A stretch of 64,000 bases of DNA, taken from the NCBI GenBank assembly GCA_030035585.1, contig CM057462.1, forward strand, positions 119,841,234 through 119,905,233. Reading direction: 5' to 3'. A model generated the notes under the pieces. That model saw only the letters and a list, made by a program, of their open reading frames with translations, had not been told where the DNA came from and ran no database searches. Shown one piece after another: positions 11,533 to 23,500 of this stretch. Position 1 is the stretch's first letter. Each line of letters opens with the position of its first letter. Position numbers and translations under genes: made by a program. This DNA is from Dugong dugon (taxonomy: Eukaryota; Chordata; Mammalia; Sirenia; Dugongidae).

Positions 11533-14500
11533 TGGTCTTATGGAGTGTGTATTCTACTCAGAGGATATAGGTAATAAAGATATACAAACGAATAGCAAGT
11601 CAGATGGTGGTAGGTTGGTATGAGTTAAAATAAATCAAGAAAGAGGGGTTTGGGTGGGATTGGGGGTGGGAGGAGAACGTGGGTTGCTGTTATATGTAGG
11701 GTAATCAGGGAAGGCCTCACTGATGATGTGACAATTGGGCAGAGACCTGAGATAAATGGAAGAAGAGCCCATTGGAAACCTAGGGGATAGGAATAGCTGG
11801 TGCAGAGGCATGGAGGGAGAACATGGTTGATGTGTCCAGGAAAACAACTGTAAACGAGCAAAAGGAAGGGTGGTGTGAGCTGACGTTGGAGAGGTAGTAG
11901 GGCCCAGACCACTGTGAAGACTTTGGCTTTTACTCTAAGTGAGATGAGAATCCACGGAAGGATTCTGAGCAGAGGAAGGAAGAGCTCTCAAGTACATTCT
12001 AGGATCACTCTGACTACAGTGCTGAGGAAACTCTATAAGGGTCAAGGGCGTGATGCCCCATACTAACTCCTGATCTTCCCAACCCTCAAATTTTACAATC
12101 TTCCCCTTTCTGAACTGATGATAATTCCATCCTTCCAAGTGTTAAGGAAAAAACCCTTGAAGTCTTCCTTAACTCTTATCTTTCTCTCTCCCTTCCCCCA
12201 CATTTAAGCCTATTAGACATGTGGAGGAGTCCCTGAGTGGCACAAACAGTTAAGAACTCAGCTACTAACCAAAAGGTTGGCTGCTCAAACCCACCCAGAG
12301 GTGCCTTGGAACAAAGGCCTGGCGATCTGCTTCTGAAAGGTCACATCCACGAAAACTCTACGGAGTGTAGTTCCACTCTGCATCACAGGGGGTCAGCATG
12401 AGTTGGAATCAACTCAACAGCAACTGGCTATTAGACACACAGAGTTCCTTAGTGATGTAAATAGTTAACATTCTCATCTGCTAACCAAAATGTTGGAGGT
12501 TCAAGTCTACCCAGAGGTGCCTTGGAAGAAAGGCCTGGCAATCTAGTCTTTAAAAACCAGCCATTGAAAACCCTCTAGAATACAGTTCTACTGACACACA
12601 TGGGGTTACCATGAGCAGGAACTGACTCGATGGCAACTGGTTATTAGACATAAAAACAGATGGAAGCCCCATGGGATCACAATCATCTGATGGGGGTATC
12701 TGCAATCGCTCCACAACCTGAGAACATACACTCCCCAAGGCAGTCACAGGGCCATGCATCATGGAAAAGGAGGGTTTTCCCGGAAGAAAACAACACTGGA
12801 ACTGGGATGCTGCCAGCAAGATAAAGAGATTGACATTAATCCAGCGCCCAGAACTCATCATTCAGAGGGTTTGATCACGTAGAGTAGATCACCATAAATG
12901 TCCTTCACCCATCTATTTCCTCTGCTAGATGGTAAATTCTAGAGAAGAATCACGCATCTTATTCATCATTGGATCCTTGGACTTCAGAATACTGAAAAAT
13001 ATAAAGTGATATTATTTTCAGCCTGTCACCAGAGCAACAAACTCTGTAGCTCCTATGAATTTTTCCATCACCCACTGCTCCCCAGCAGGGATCTCAACCC
13101 ACTGTCCTCTCCCTGTCATCATTCTCATAATTCAAAAACCCATTCCTACAGACGGGCCTCCTCAGTTTGCATCAGCTAAGACTGTTCTCTACCAACCCAT
13201 TGCCATCGAGTCGATTCTGACTCATAGCAACCCTATAGGACAGAGGAGAACTGCCCCATAGAGTTTCCAAGGAGCGCCTTATAAGAAGCAATGATATCAA
13301 CCAGTTTTACTGGTTGCCTACATGTAAAGCACTTTACAACTCATTCTATCTTTATGCCGACCTTAAACATAGGTAGTAGCAACAGTCCGTTTATTGGATA
13401 AGGAAACTGAAGTTCAGCACAGTTATATAAACCGGCCAAAATCTAAGAGTGAGAAAGTACAAAAATCAGGACCCGCACCAAGGCTGGATGATGCCAAAGT
13501 CCATGCTTAAACAATTCCTCTTAACACCAAACAGAAATTTTGCCCTTTGATGTAGGGTTATAGAAAATTAAAAATGTTCAGGATTAAGCTATAATTTTGC
13601 ATTACCACGTTGCAGAGTTGGAATTGTGAGGCAGAGACCCCACTCTTTAGTCAGTTGCTTTTTCTATTCACTGTTAAAACAGGAAATGCCTGTGGTGAGC
13701 CTGTATTCCTTGAGTTTACTCACTTAGTTCTCCTCACATTTTTTTTTTCTCCTTTAATAATAGGACATGGTGACTACAGCTTCTGCTTACTTGTTTGAAG
13801 CCACAGAAAAAAGATTATTTTTCAAAAATATATCTATATTAATTCCTGAGAATTGGAAGGAAAACATTCAATACAGGAGGCCAAAACATGAGAGCTACAC
13901 ACATGTAAGAGTCAAAAACTTCTCTTAAAAATTGTATTTTCTGGTACTCCTAATTTTGCCCCAAATCGATTGTTTCACAATTTTTCAGACTAAATGTTGT
14001 CATTTCTATTTCCGATGTTGTAACAATCTGTTTCAACATCTTAGGCTGATGTTTTAGTTGCACCACCTACCATCCCAGGTAGAGATGAACCATACACGAG
14101 GCACTTCATGGAGTGTGGAGATAAGGGAGAATTCATTCACTTCACTCCTGACTTTGTACTGGGAAACAAACAAAATGAGTATGGACCAGCAGGTAGGAAT
14201 TCTGTTTAAAAATACATATTTTGTAAAGCTTGCGAGAAGGAACTTTGTACTCAGGTAAGCATGCAAGTCTGGGAGCCAGGCTGCTGAGGTCCAAATCCTG
14301 GCTCCCTTATTGTTAGCTGTGTGTGACCTTAGACAAATGACTCAACCTCTCTGTGATTATCATGTATAAAATGGTGAATATAGAATTCCTATCCTCTAGG
14401 ATTATTGTGAACATTAGATTAGATAATCATGTAAAAGTATTTAGTATAAGGTCTGGTACATGGTAAATGGCAGAAATTTTGAACAGAGGGTGACAATAAT

Positions 14501-17500
14501 AAATGTTTTTCTCAAGGCATACTTTTTAGATTTTAATTTTCAAGTTCTTCATGCTGGAAATTAATCAAACACATGTCTACTCCACGGAAGGCATGGGCAT
14601 GGCAAACTGGACAGAGCCGTGATGCCAGTTTCTGGCCAAGAGAGAACACACATATGCTCTTAGCTGCTGTATTAGTTTCCTAGGGCTGCTGTAACAAAGT
14701 ACCACAAACTGGATAGCTTAAAACAACATATATCTGTTCTCTCATAGTTCTAGAGACTAGAAGTCCAAAATCAAGATGTTGGCAGGGCCATGCTCCCTCC
14801 AAAGAAAGACTCCTTTAAGAAAGACTCTCCCTCCTTGCCTCTTCTTGCTTCTGTTGGTTGCTGGCAGTCTTTGTAGTCCTTTGGCCTATGGATGCAGCAC
14901 TCCAATCTCTGCCTCTGTTTTCGCATGGACTTCTTCCCTATGTGTCTGTGTCCCAATTTCCTTCTTCTTATAAGGACATCAGTCATAATGGATTTAGGGC
15001 CCACCCTGACCCAGTTATGACCTCATCTTAATTAGACTACATATGTAAAGACCCTATTTCCAAATAAGGTCAAATTCACAGGTTCCAGGTGTACATGAAT
15101 CTTGGTGGGACACTATTTAATCTGTACAGTTGCTGATATTCAATCTATTTGGTTGACACAGATGAAATTGTCTGTAATAAACCATTTTTACTTATTTAAA
15201 AAAATGGCAATCTCATCTGGTTCAACCTAAAAGTTAAGACCATTTGTCAAAATGAACTCAAAACACATTTTTTTCAGATTAAAATGCAAAACATTGTAAA
15301 CGACTGGCCGTGTCATTGTAACGTTATCTACTCAATAAAAATCTTCCTGAATCCTCATACCCCAGAGTCACCTCTCCTTTTTCCAGTGCCTACTCAGCTA
15401 GCCTTGGTTCTCTTCATTACCTAGCCCTGTCCTCCACCTGAACATGAAAGCTCCATCATCCCATCCCATCCCATCTCCTTCTAGCTGTACTCTCTATCCT
15501 ACCTGACATATCCATCAACGTCAGTCATTCCAGCTACAACCTCAAGTCCTTCACCACTCTTATCCTTAGGTTTCATTCAACTTGCTAATTCCCCAGTACT
15601 CAATTATCCACCTAGTTTATTTTTGTTTACTGTTAATAGATACCAAGATGGTTGAAGAAAACTGCAGAAGTAATTGGCATCATTACAAAACATGTTTTCC
15701 AAGCTCAGTGAAGCCCTCAAAGCTACTCAACAATATTTTTACTTGCCTCTTCTCAGCTCTTTTTCTCCTTGCCCATAGCAGTTGTTCTAAAACTTACCAT
15801 TTTTCTCAAGGTCTCAATCTAATCTTCTCACACATGTCAATCAACAAATGCCCAGACTGAGAAGCAGAGGCCCGTACCTTCTTCCTCTCTACTTCCAAAC
15901 TCATATCCATGATCACTTATCCTTACCTCCACCTGTCTGAGAAAAGAAGGGATTCCTCCAACTTTAAAGACCGCTTTCTCCACCTGAGCTCTTGATTTTT
16001 CTCACACACCTTTCCTTGGCCCTATCCCCTTAGTGATAGTTTTCCCCTCCCTCTTACATAGGTATTTCTGCCATAATGTAATATATGATATGTGCTCATT
16101 TAAAAACTCACATGCTGCAAAACCATGCCCTGAAGCCACAAGGCTTTTGGGAAAATAAGATTAAGGAAAGAGTCTTCAAAATCTATGCAATTTCATAATA
16201 ATAATGGTAACGGCAACAATAGGTAGCTTGAGAGATCATTTGGACCACCTAGCAGCAGCTCAGTGTGGCTGGAGAATGCCACAGCGTATATTAAAAATGT
16301 ATACACACACAGAGTAGAATGCCATTCGACATTAGAAAATTAGAACAGAGCCACTGAGAACTGAGACGAGATAGATGAGAGTGGCACTTTAAATCAGAGG
16401 GGCTTCTTTTAAGGGAGGAAGTACAAGAGCTGAGAACCATGCAAGTCTGAGAGTGGACCTGGCTAAGAAGACTGGCACAGGTGCAGGCAATTTTAAATTT
16501 TCTTAAAATTCATTGAATTTTATATGAAGATTTTTCCTTCCTTCTTAAAAGTTACAGTTCTAGTTGTACTAATCTGGCTTCCTCTTCCTGTTGTTTTTGT
16601 TAGGTGCCGTTAAGTCGGTTCTGACTCATAGCAACACTACAGGACAGAGTAGAACTGCCACATAGGATTTCCAAGGAGCAGCTGGAGGATTTGAACTGCC
16701 GACCCTTTGGTTAGCAACTGTAGCGCTTAACCACTGTGCCACCAGGGCTCCTTCTTCTGGCAGTTCATGGTATAGTCAATATTCTTCACCAGCACCATAA
16801 GTCAAAGGCAACAGTTCTTCTTAGGTCTTCCTTATTTGTCCAGCTTTCACATGCATATGAGGCAATTGAAAACACCACAGTTTGGGTCAGGAACCTTAGT
16901 CCTTAAAGTGGTATCTTTGATTTTAAAGTCTTTAAAGGGGTCTTTTGCAGTAGATTTGCCCAGTGCAATGCACCTTTTGATTTCTTGACTGCAACTTCCA
17001 TGGATGTTGATTGTGGATCTAAGTAAAATGAAATCCTTGACAATTTCAATCTTCTCTTCATTTATCACGATGTTGCTTATTGGTCCAGTTGTGAGGATTT
17101 TTGCCTTCTTTATGTTGAGGTGTAATCCACACTGAAGGCAGTAGGCTTTGATCTTCATCAGTAACTGCTTCAAGTCCTCTTCACTTCCCACAGGCAAGGT
17201 TGTGTCACCTGCATTTTGCAAGTGTTTGATGAGTCTTCCTCCAATCCTGATGCCCCATTCTTCTTCATATAGTCCAGCTTCTTGAATTATTTGCTCAGTA
17301 TACATATTGAACAAGGATCGTGAAAGATACAACCCTGTGGCACACATTTTTTGACTTAAAACAACGCAGTATCCCATTGTTCTGTTCAAATGACTGCCTC
17401 TTGGTCTGTCTACAGGTTCCTCATGAGCACAATTAAGTATTCTGGAATTTCCATTCTTCACAATTTTATCCAAAATTGTTATGATCCACCCAGTTGAATG

Positions 17501-20500
17501 CCTTTGCATAGTCAATAAAACACAGGTAAACATCTCTCTGGTATTCTCTGCTTTCAGCCGTGATTCATCTGACATCAGCAATGATATCCCTCGTTCCACG
17601 TCCTCTTCTAAATCTGGCGTGAATTTCTGGCTGTACCTTGTTGCTGTACTGCTGCAACTGCTTTTGAATGATCTTCAGCAAAATTTTGCTTGTATGTGAT
17701 TATTAACGATATTGTTGAATAACTTCTGCATTCTGTGGATCATCTTTCTTTGGAATGGGTACAAATATTTATCTCTTTTAATCAGTTGGACAGGTAGCTG
17801 TCTTCCAAATTTCTTGGCAAAGATGAGGGAGCATCTCCAGTGCTGCATCCACTTGTTGAAATATCTCAATTGGTATTCCATCAAATCCTGGAGCCTTGTT
17901 TTTCACCAATACTTTCAGTGCCCTTTGGACCCCTTCCTTCAGTATCATCAGTTCTTAATCATGTGCTACCTCCTGAAATGGTTGAACATTGACCAGTTCT
18001 TTTTGGTACAGTGACTCTGTGTATTCCTTCCATCTTCTTTTGATGGTTCCTGCGTCATTTAATATTTTCTTCATAGAATCCTTCAATACTGCAACTTGAG
18101 GCTTGATTTTTGTCTTCAGTTCTTTCACTTGAGAAATGCCAAGTGTGTTCTTCCCTTTTGGTTTTCCATCTCCAGGTCTTTGCACATTTCATTGTAATAC
18201 TTCAGTCTTCTCAAGTCGCCCTTTGAAATCTTCTGTTCAGCTCTTTTACTTCATCATTTCTTCTTTTGCTTTAGCTACTCAACATTCAAGAGCAACTTTC
18301 AGAGTCTCTTATGACATCCATTTTGGTCTTTTCTTTCTTTCTTGTCTTTTTAATGATCTCTTGCTCTCCTCATGTATCATGTCCTTGATGTCATTCTACA
18401 ACTCATCTGGTCTTTGGTCATTAGTGTTCAATGTGTCAAATCTATTCCTGGGATGGTGTCTAAATTCAGCTGGGATATACTCAAGGTGGTACTTTGGCTC
18501 TTGTGGACTTGTTCTAATTTTCTGCCACTTCAACTTAAACTTGCATATGAGTAATTGATGGCCTGTCCCACAGCTCCTGGCCTTGTTCTGACTGATGATA
18601 TTGAGCTTTTCCATCATCTCTTTCCACAGATATAGTTGATTTGATTTCTGTGTATTCCATTTGGTGAGGTCCCCGTGTATATGGTCGTTTATGTTGTTGA
18701 AAAAAGGTATTTGCAGTGAAGAAGTCATTTGTCTTGCAAAATTCTATCACGCAATCTTCAGCACCATTTCTGTCACCAAAGCCTTGGTGATAGAAACAAT
18801 CTCTTTTGCCTTGGAAACCTTAAACAATGCCCTTTGCCTCAGAAAACTTTCTAAAGTTTTATGTGTTTGGGAATAATTTTTGGATCTTGTTAATGTCCAA
18901 GTCCTGATTCAGTAGACCTGGGTGGGGTGGGGGGTGGTCTGAAATTCTGCATTTCTAACAAGCTCCCAAATGATGCTGATGGTGCTGGTCCAAGGACCAC
19001 ATTCTGAGTAACAATACTAAAGAACAAAAATGACTTCAACATCATATTGACATTTTCCCCTTGCTTTTAGATCTCATATGAGCTAATTCCTGTTACAGAA
19101 ACACACATTGTAGCAGAACAGGCTGTATCCCCAAACTTTTCTTTTCCACCTCCATTTCCTGTGATGATTTTTCCCATTGTTGGTAAAACAAAAATTCCTC
19201 GTTTCTTGCATCTCAGCCTGGTGATATACGTATATTCTTCCATTCACTTGGAAATTCTTAGGGAAAAAAGTTTTAATTTTGACTCTATGTCTAAGCTTCT
19301 CCAAGTCAAGGATAATATATTATTCATCTTTATATTTCCTGCTACCTAGTATAAAGAAATAAAATCCTGTTGCTCTTGAGTCGATTCTGACTCATAGCGA
19401 CCCTATAGGATATAATAGAACTGCCCCATAGGGTTTCCAAGGAGCAGCTGGTGGATTCAAACTGCTGACCTTTTGGCTAGGAGCCATAGCTCTTAACCAC
19501 TGTGTCACCAGGGCTCCAGTACCTAGTACAGTGCTGTATACATAAAATTAATAATAATAATCATAGCGATATACTTAATGCTTAATATCACTTTAAGTAA
19601 ATCATTTTGTTTTGACTTCACCACAATTATATATGGCTTATAGTAGAGTTTCCTGGATTTTTTTTTCCATTATTACCCCCCTGAAGAGCCTTTTTAAACT
19701 TTTTTTTTCCCCTAATGCCTCCCATGACATTTTAATACCACAGATATACTGTATATCTGTTTATGTTGTTGGATGTTGAGCTTAAGAGAGACACAAACCA
19801 TTGTAATAGTTAAGGCTTTTTTGCCTCCCCAGAACCAATTTTCACCCCTTTGGAGGCACTATCACTTCCTTTGAGAATAACTGTTACAGATGAGAAATTG
19901 AGGCATAGACAGGTTAAGTAACTTGTCCAAGAATATACAGATAAGAAGGGACAGAACACTCAATAAAAGTTGAATGAATAAAAGGATAGATAAATAACTG
20001 GGTGTATGGATGGAACAATGAATGATACAAAGAAGAATATTACATTTTCTGTCCTGAAGGAGGCTTGCAATTATGTTGTATATATCAGTCTCCCCTACTA
20101 TATAGCTTCAAAGGCCCAATATCCAGTCTAATCTGCCCATAGCAAGTACTCTTTATGTGTTTTATTTTTTAACATCTTGTGGAATAAAAAGTAATATACT
20201 ATATAATGTAATGTAGTATAATTTAATATATTTTTATAAACAAAAATATAAATGTTGGCAGTTAGAATTTAAATATTTGTGATTGGAAAAGAAAACCTCC
20301 TTAAGATATTTAAGAGGCAAATATTTTCATCTGAATTATGAACACATTTGAAATGTTTTCCCACAGGTAGAGTGTTTGTCCATGAGTGGGCCCATCTCCG
20401 GTGGGGAGTGTTTGATGAGTACAATGAAGATGAGCCTTTCTACAAAGCTAAGTCAAAAAAAATTGAAGCAACAAGGCAAGACCATTTAAAATTTGTTAAA

Positions 20501-23500
20501 TGACTTCAGGGTGTAACCGATCTTATTTTCCTTAATTGATTTCTTTCCTAATGTCAATCATTCCTTTTCGTCTCGATGCACAGAACAAATGCTGTATTAT
20601 GAAAAAGTGCATTTCTTTTATTTTAGAAAATTTATCTTAAAGTAGCTGGTTGCCATTTTAAAATACACATAACTTCAAGAGCATTTGGTAGCCAATTTGA
20701 CATATTTTACACCTCTCCATCATAACTGCCAATATTCGTTTGTGCTGAAGATATGCTCTGTGTAAAGAATTGCACTATATGCTCAGAAAAGATCAAAATT
20801 ATTGAAACTACACCAGAAAGAACAAAAAGGGCTAAGAAGCAATGCTAAATGTGGGCTAAGATATTAATCAGCTTCAAGGCGGCAACTGGGACTTTCTTGG
20901 AGATTTATAAATATCCTTTTAGACCCTAATCCAGCATCACAGTTAATAATAGAAAATCTTTGTGATTCTGAGATCAAGAGTAGAATGTTCGGGAGGAACT
21001 GTTTTAAAATTGGGTGCTATTGGCCTAATCATTGTTAGATGCCCTGCTAGGGGTAGGAACTTGTCAAAAATGAGCAAGCTGAAAGATAACATATCAATAA
21101 AGGTCATTCCTCTGTCCTACTACACTGCACCAGTTTTTAGGACATGTATTTTAAATAGTATTACATTTATTCCATTTGCTTGTATCATGTTATACCTAAG
21201 TATCTAGTTTCTGCCACAGAATACTCATCATGGTTGTTGATATAAATAGCTTAATTATATTCACTGGGTTTTGGGGCACTATAATCATAAATATATTTAG
21301 GAGACTCCCTAAATGACTGAACGAAATCTCGTCATTGCTTCCTGAATTTGAACTGGAAGCACATTGAAAAGGTGGGACTATATTCAAATCCCAGAATTTT
21401 ATTGTAATTACTGCCACCTGTGGCCAATTCCAAACAATAAAATTTATGTCTAAAATACTTCCATCATTCTTCATTCTAGAACCTACTGTCCTTTTTAGCA
21501 GCCCCTAACTCATTGCTTCCAGCCACATTCCCCTTTGGATGGCAATGCTTCTTGGCTAACCAAAACAACTGTAGCTATGCCGTGTCCCATTCTTTTGGGG
21601 ATATCTTCTCTGGTAAGAAATCTATAAATAACTTTAAACTAATGTGGTTTCAAAGTAAGTGGTCTCAAAATTCCCTCACCAGATGCCTGCAGCACATTCA
21701 CCACCACAAGGCCAGCAGGACAGCAGCAGCTCTAATCCCAGCAGAGAAATCAGCCATTGTAGATATGGAGGTCCCACTGCAATTTTTTGAAACATTTCCC
21801 TCTGAAATTTCTTGAACAACAGAGATTATTCTGGTAGAAACCCTTAAACACTGCTGTCAGAAAATGATATGACTGGTACACAAATAAGAATAAAAATCTT
21901 GGTATAAGATGATCGTTATAATACTTAAGATTTTCAAAATGTGTTAATGATTAGGCTGCCTCAAAGACTGTCAAATATTTTCAGGTGTTCCACAGGCATC
22001 TCTGGTATGAACAGAGTTTATAAATGTCAAGGAGACAGCTGTATCAGTAGATCATGCATAATTGATTCTCAGACAAATCTGTATGAAGAAGATTGTCAAT
22101 TCTTCCCTGATAAAGTTCAAAATGAAAAGGCATCCATAATGTTTATGCAAAGCATTGATTCTGTAAGTATGTCAATCATTGCTTCTAGAATTTATAACCA
22201 AATGCTATAGTAACATGTCTTTAAATTATCTGTCCAGCTGACCTGAGGGAGTAGATGTGTTAATAGGGTTATTTGAACATTGGCTGGCACATAGTAAGCA
22301 CTCAACCAGGGTTAGCTGCTATTATTATTATTATTAAAAATCCACATTAATATAATATTGATTCCTTGTTGAATAATAATTCATTCAATAAGCATCATAT
22401 TTGCAGAACAGATTTTTTTTTTCAGGTTTGTAGTAAGATTTTAAAATTCACGTTGTTGCTGTTATTGTGTGCCGTGGAGTGGATTCAGACGCATAGTGAC
22501 TGACACTGTAAGACGGAATAGAACCACCCCACAGGGTTTCCTAGGCTGTAATCTTTACAGGAGCCAATTGCCAGGTCTTTTCTCCCCTGATGTGGCTGGT
22601 GAGTTCAAACCGCCAACCTTTCAGTTAGCAGCTGAGTGCTTAACCACGGCTCCTTTAAAATTCCTCCTAAAATTCAACTATGAACTCCTCAAGTACATGG
22701 CTCTGGGAGGAGAGGGCTCACGTGCTTGAGGAGTTCCATAGTTGAATAGAGAAAACATTCTCTACCTTTCCTCAACTTTCATATGTGGTGCATAGTATAT
22801 AAAAATTCTTTTTCATCTTCTTAACCTTTTAGGTTGTTGAATTCTGTAGTGCAAAAAACCATAACCGAGAAGCTCCAAGCATACAAAACAAAAAATGCAA
22901 TTCCAGAAGCATATGGGAGGTGATTAGCAATTCTGAGGATTTTAACAACACCGTGCCTATGGTAGCACCACCCCCTCAACCTGCCTTTTCATTGCTGAAG
23001 ATCAGTCAAAGAATTGTGTGCTTAGTTCTTGATAAATCTGGAAGCATGGCGGTAAGCTTCAAGGGCCCATTTTTCCTAGATGTAGGGGACTGGGGGGTGA
23101 TTGGATAGCTAAGAAAACACTGTACTCTTATCTGCACCTGGGTTGTCCTTAACTGCATGATGGCATAAAGTCCTATTACTTCCTGTGGTCCTGACCTCAA
23201 GAGGGGCAACAAAAATATTGCAGTGAAGAAAAGATGGCAATAGAGTTAAACAGACCTAATCCAAGAGTCTCTTTTTTTTTTTTTTTTTCCAGAAGATGGA
23301 GGATTTACTGAGGAGGGCATTGAGGCCCCTTTAGTAAAGCTTTAGACAAAGGATCAGATCAGAACTAGAGACTGAAATATGTAAATGGTTTCTAACCATG
23401 CCCCCTTTATCTGTTGGGAAAGCCTGAGAGACATGAGAATAGAGTAGAAGGGAAGCTGCTGAACTCCATAATCCAGGTCAAGGAACAGGATTAACCAGGA

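Noticed and set aside
11625-11912. 95-residue reverse-strand frame in intron 1
   Set aside because: It lies entirely in a reverse L2 fragment and has no family resemblance.
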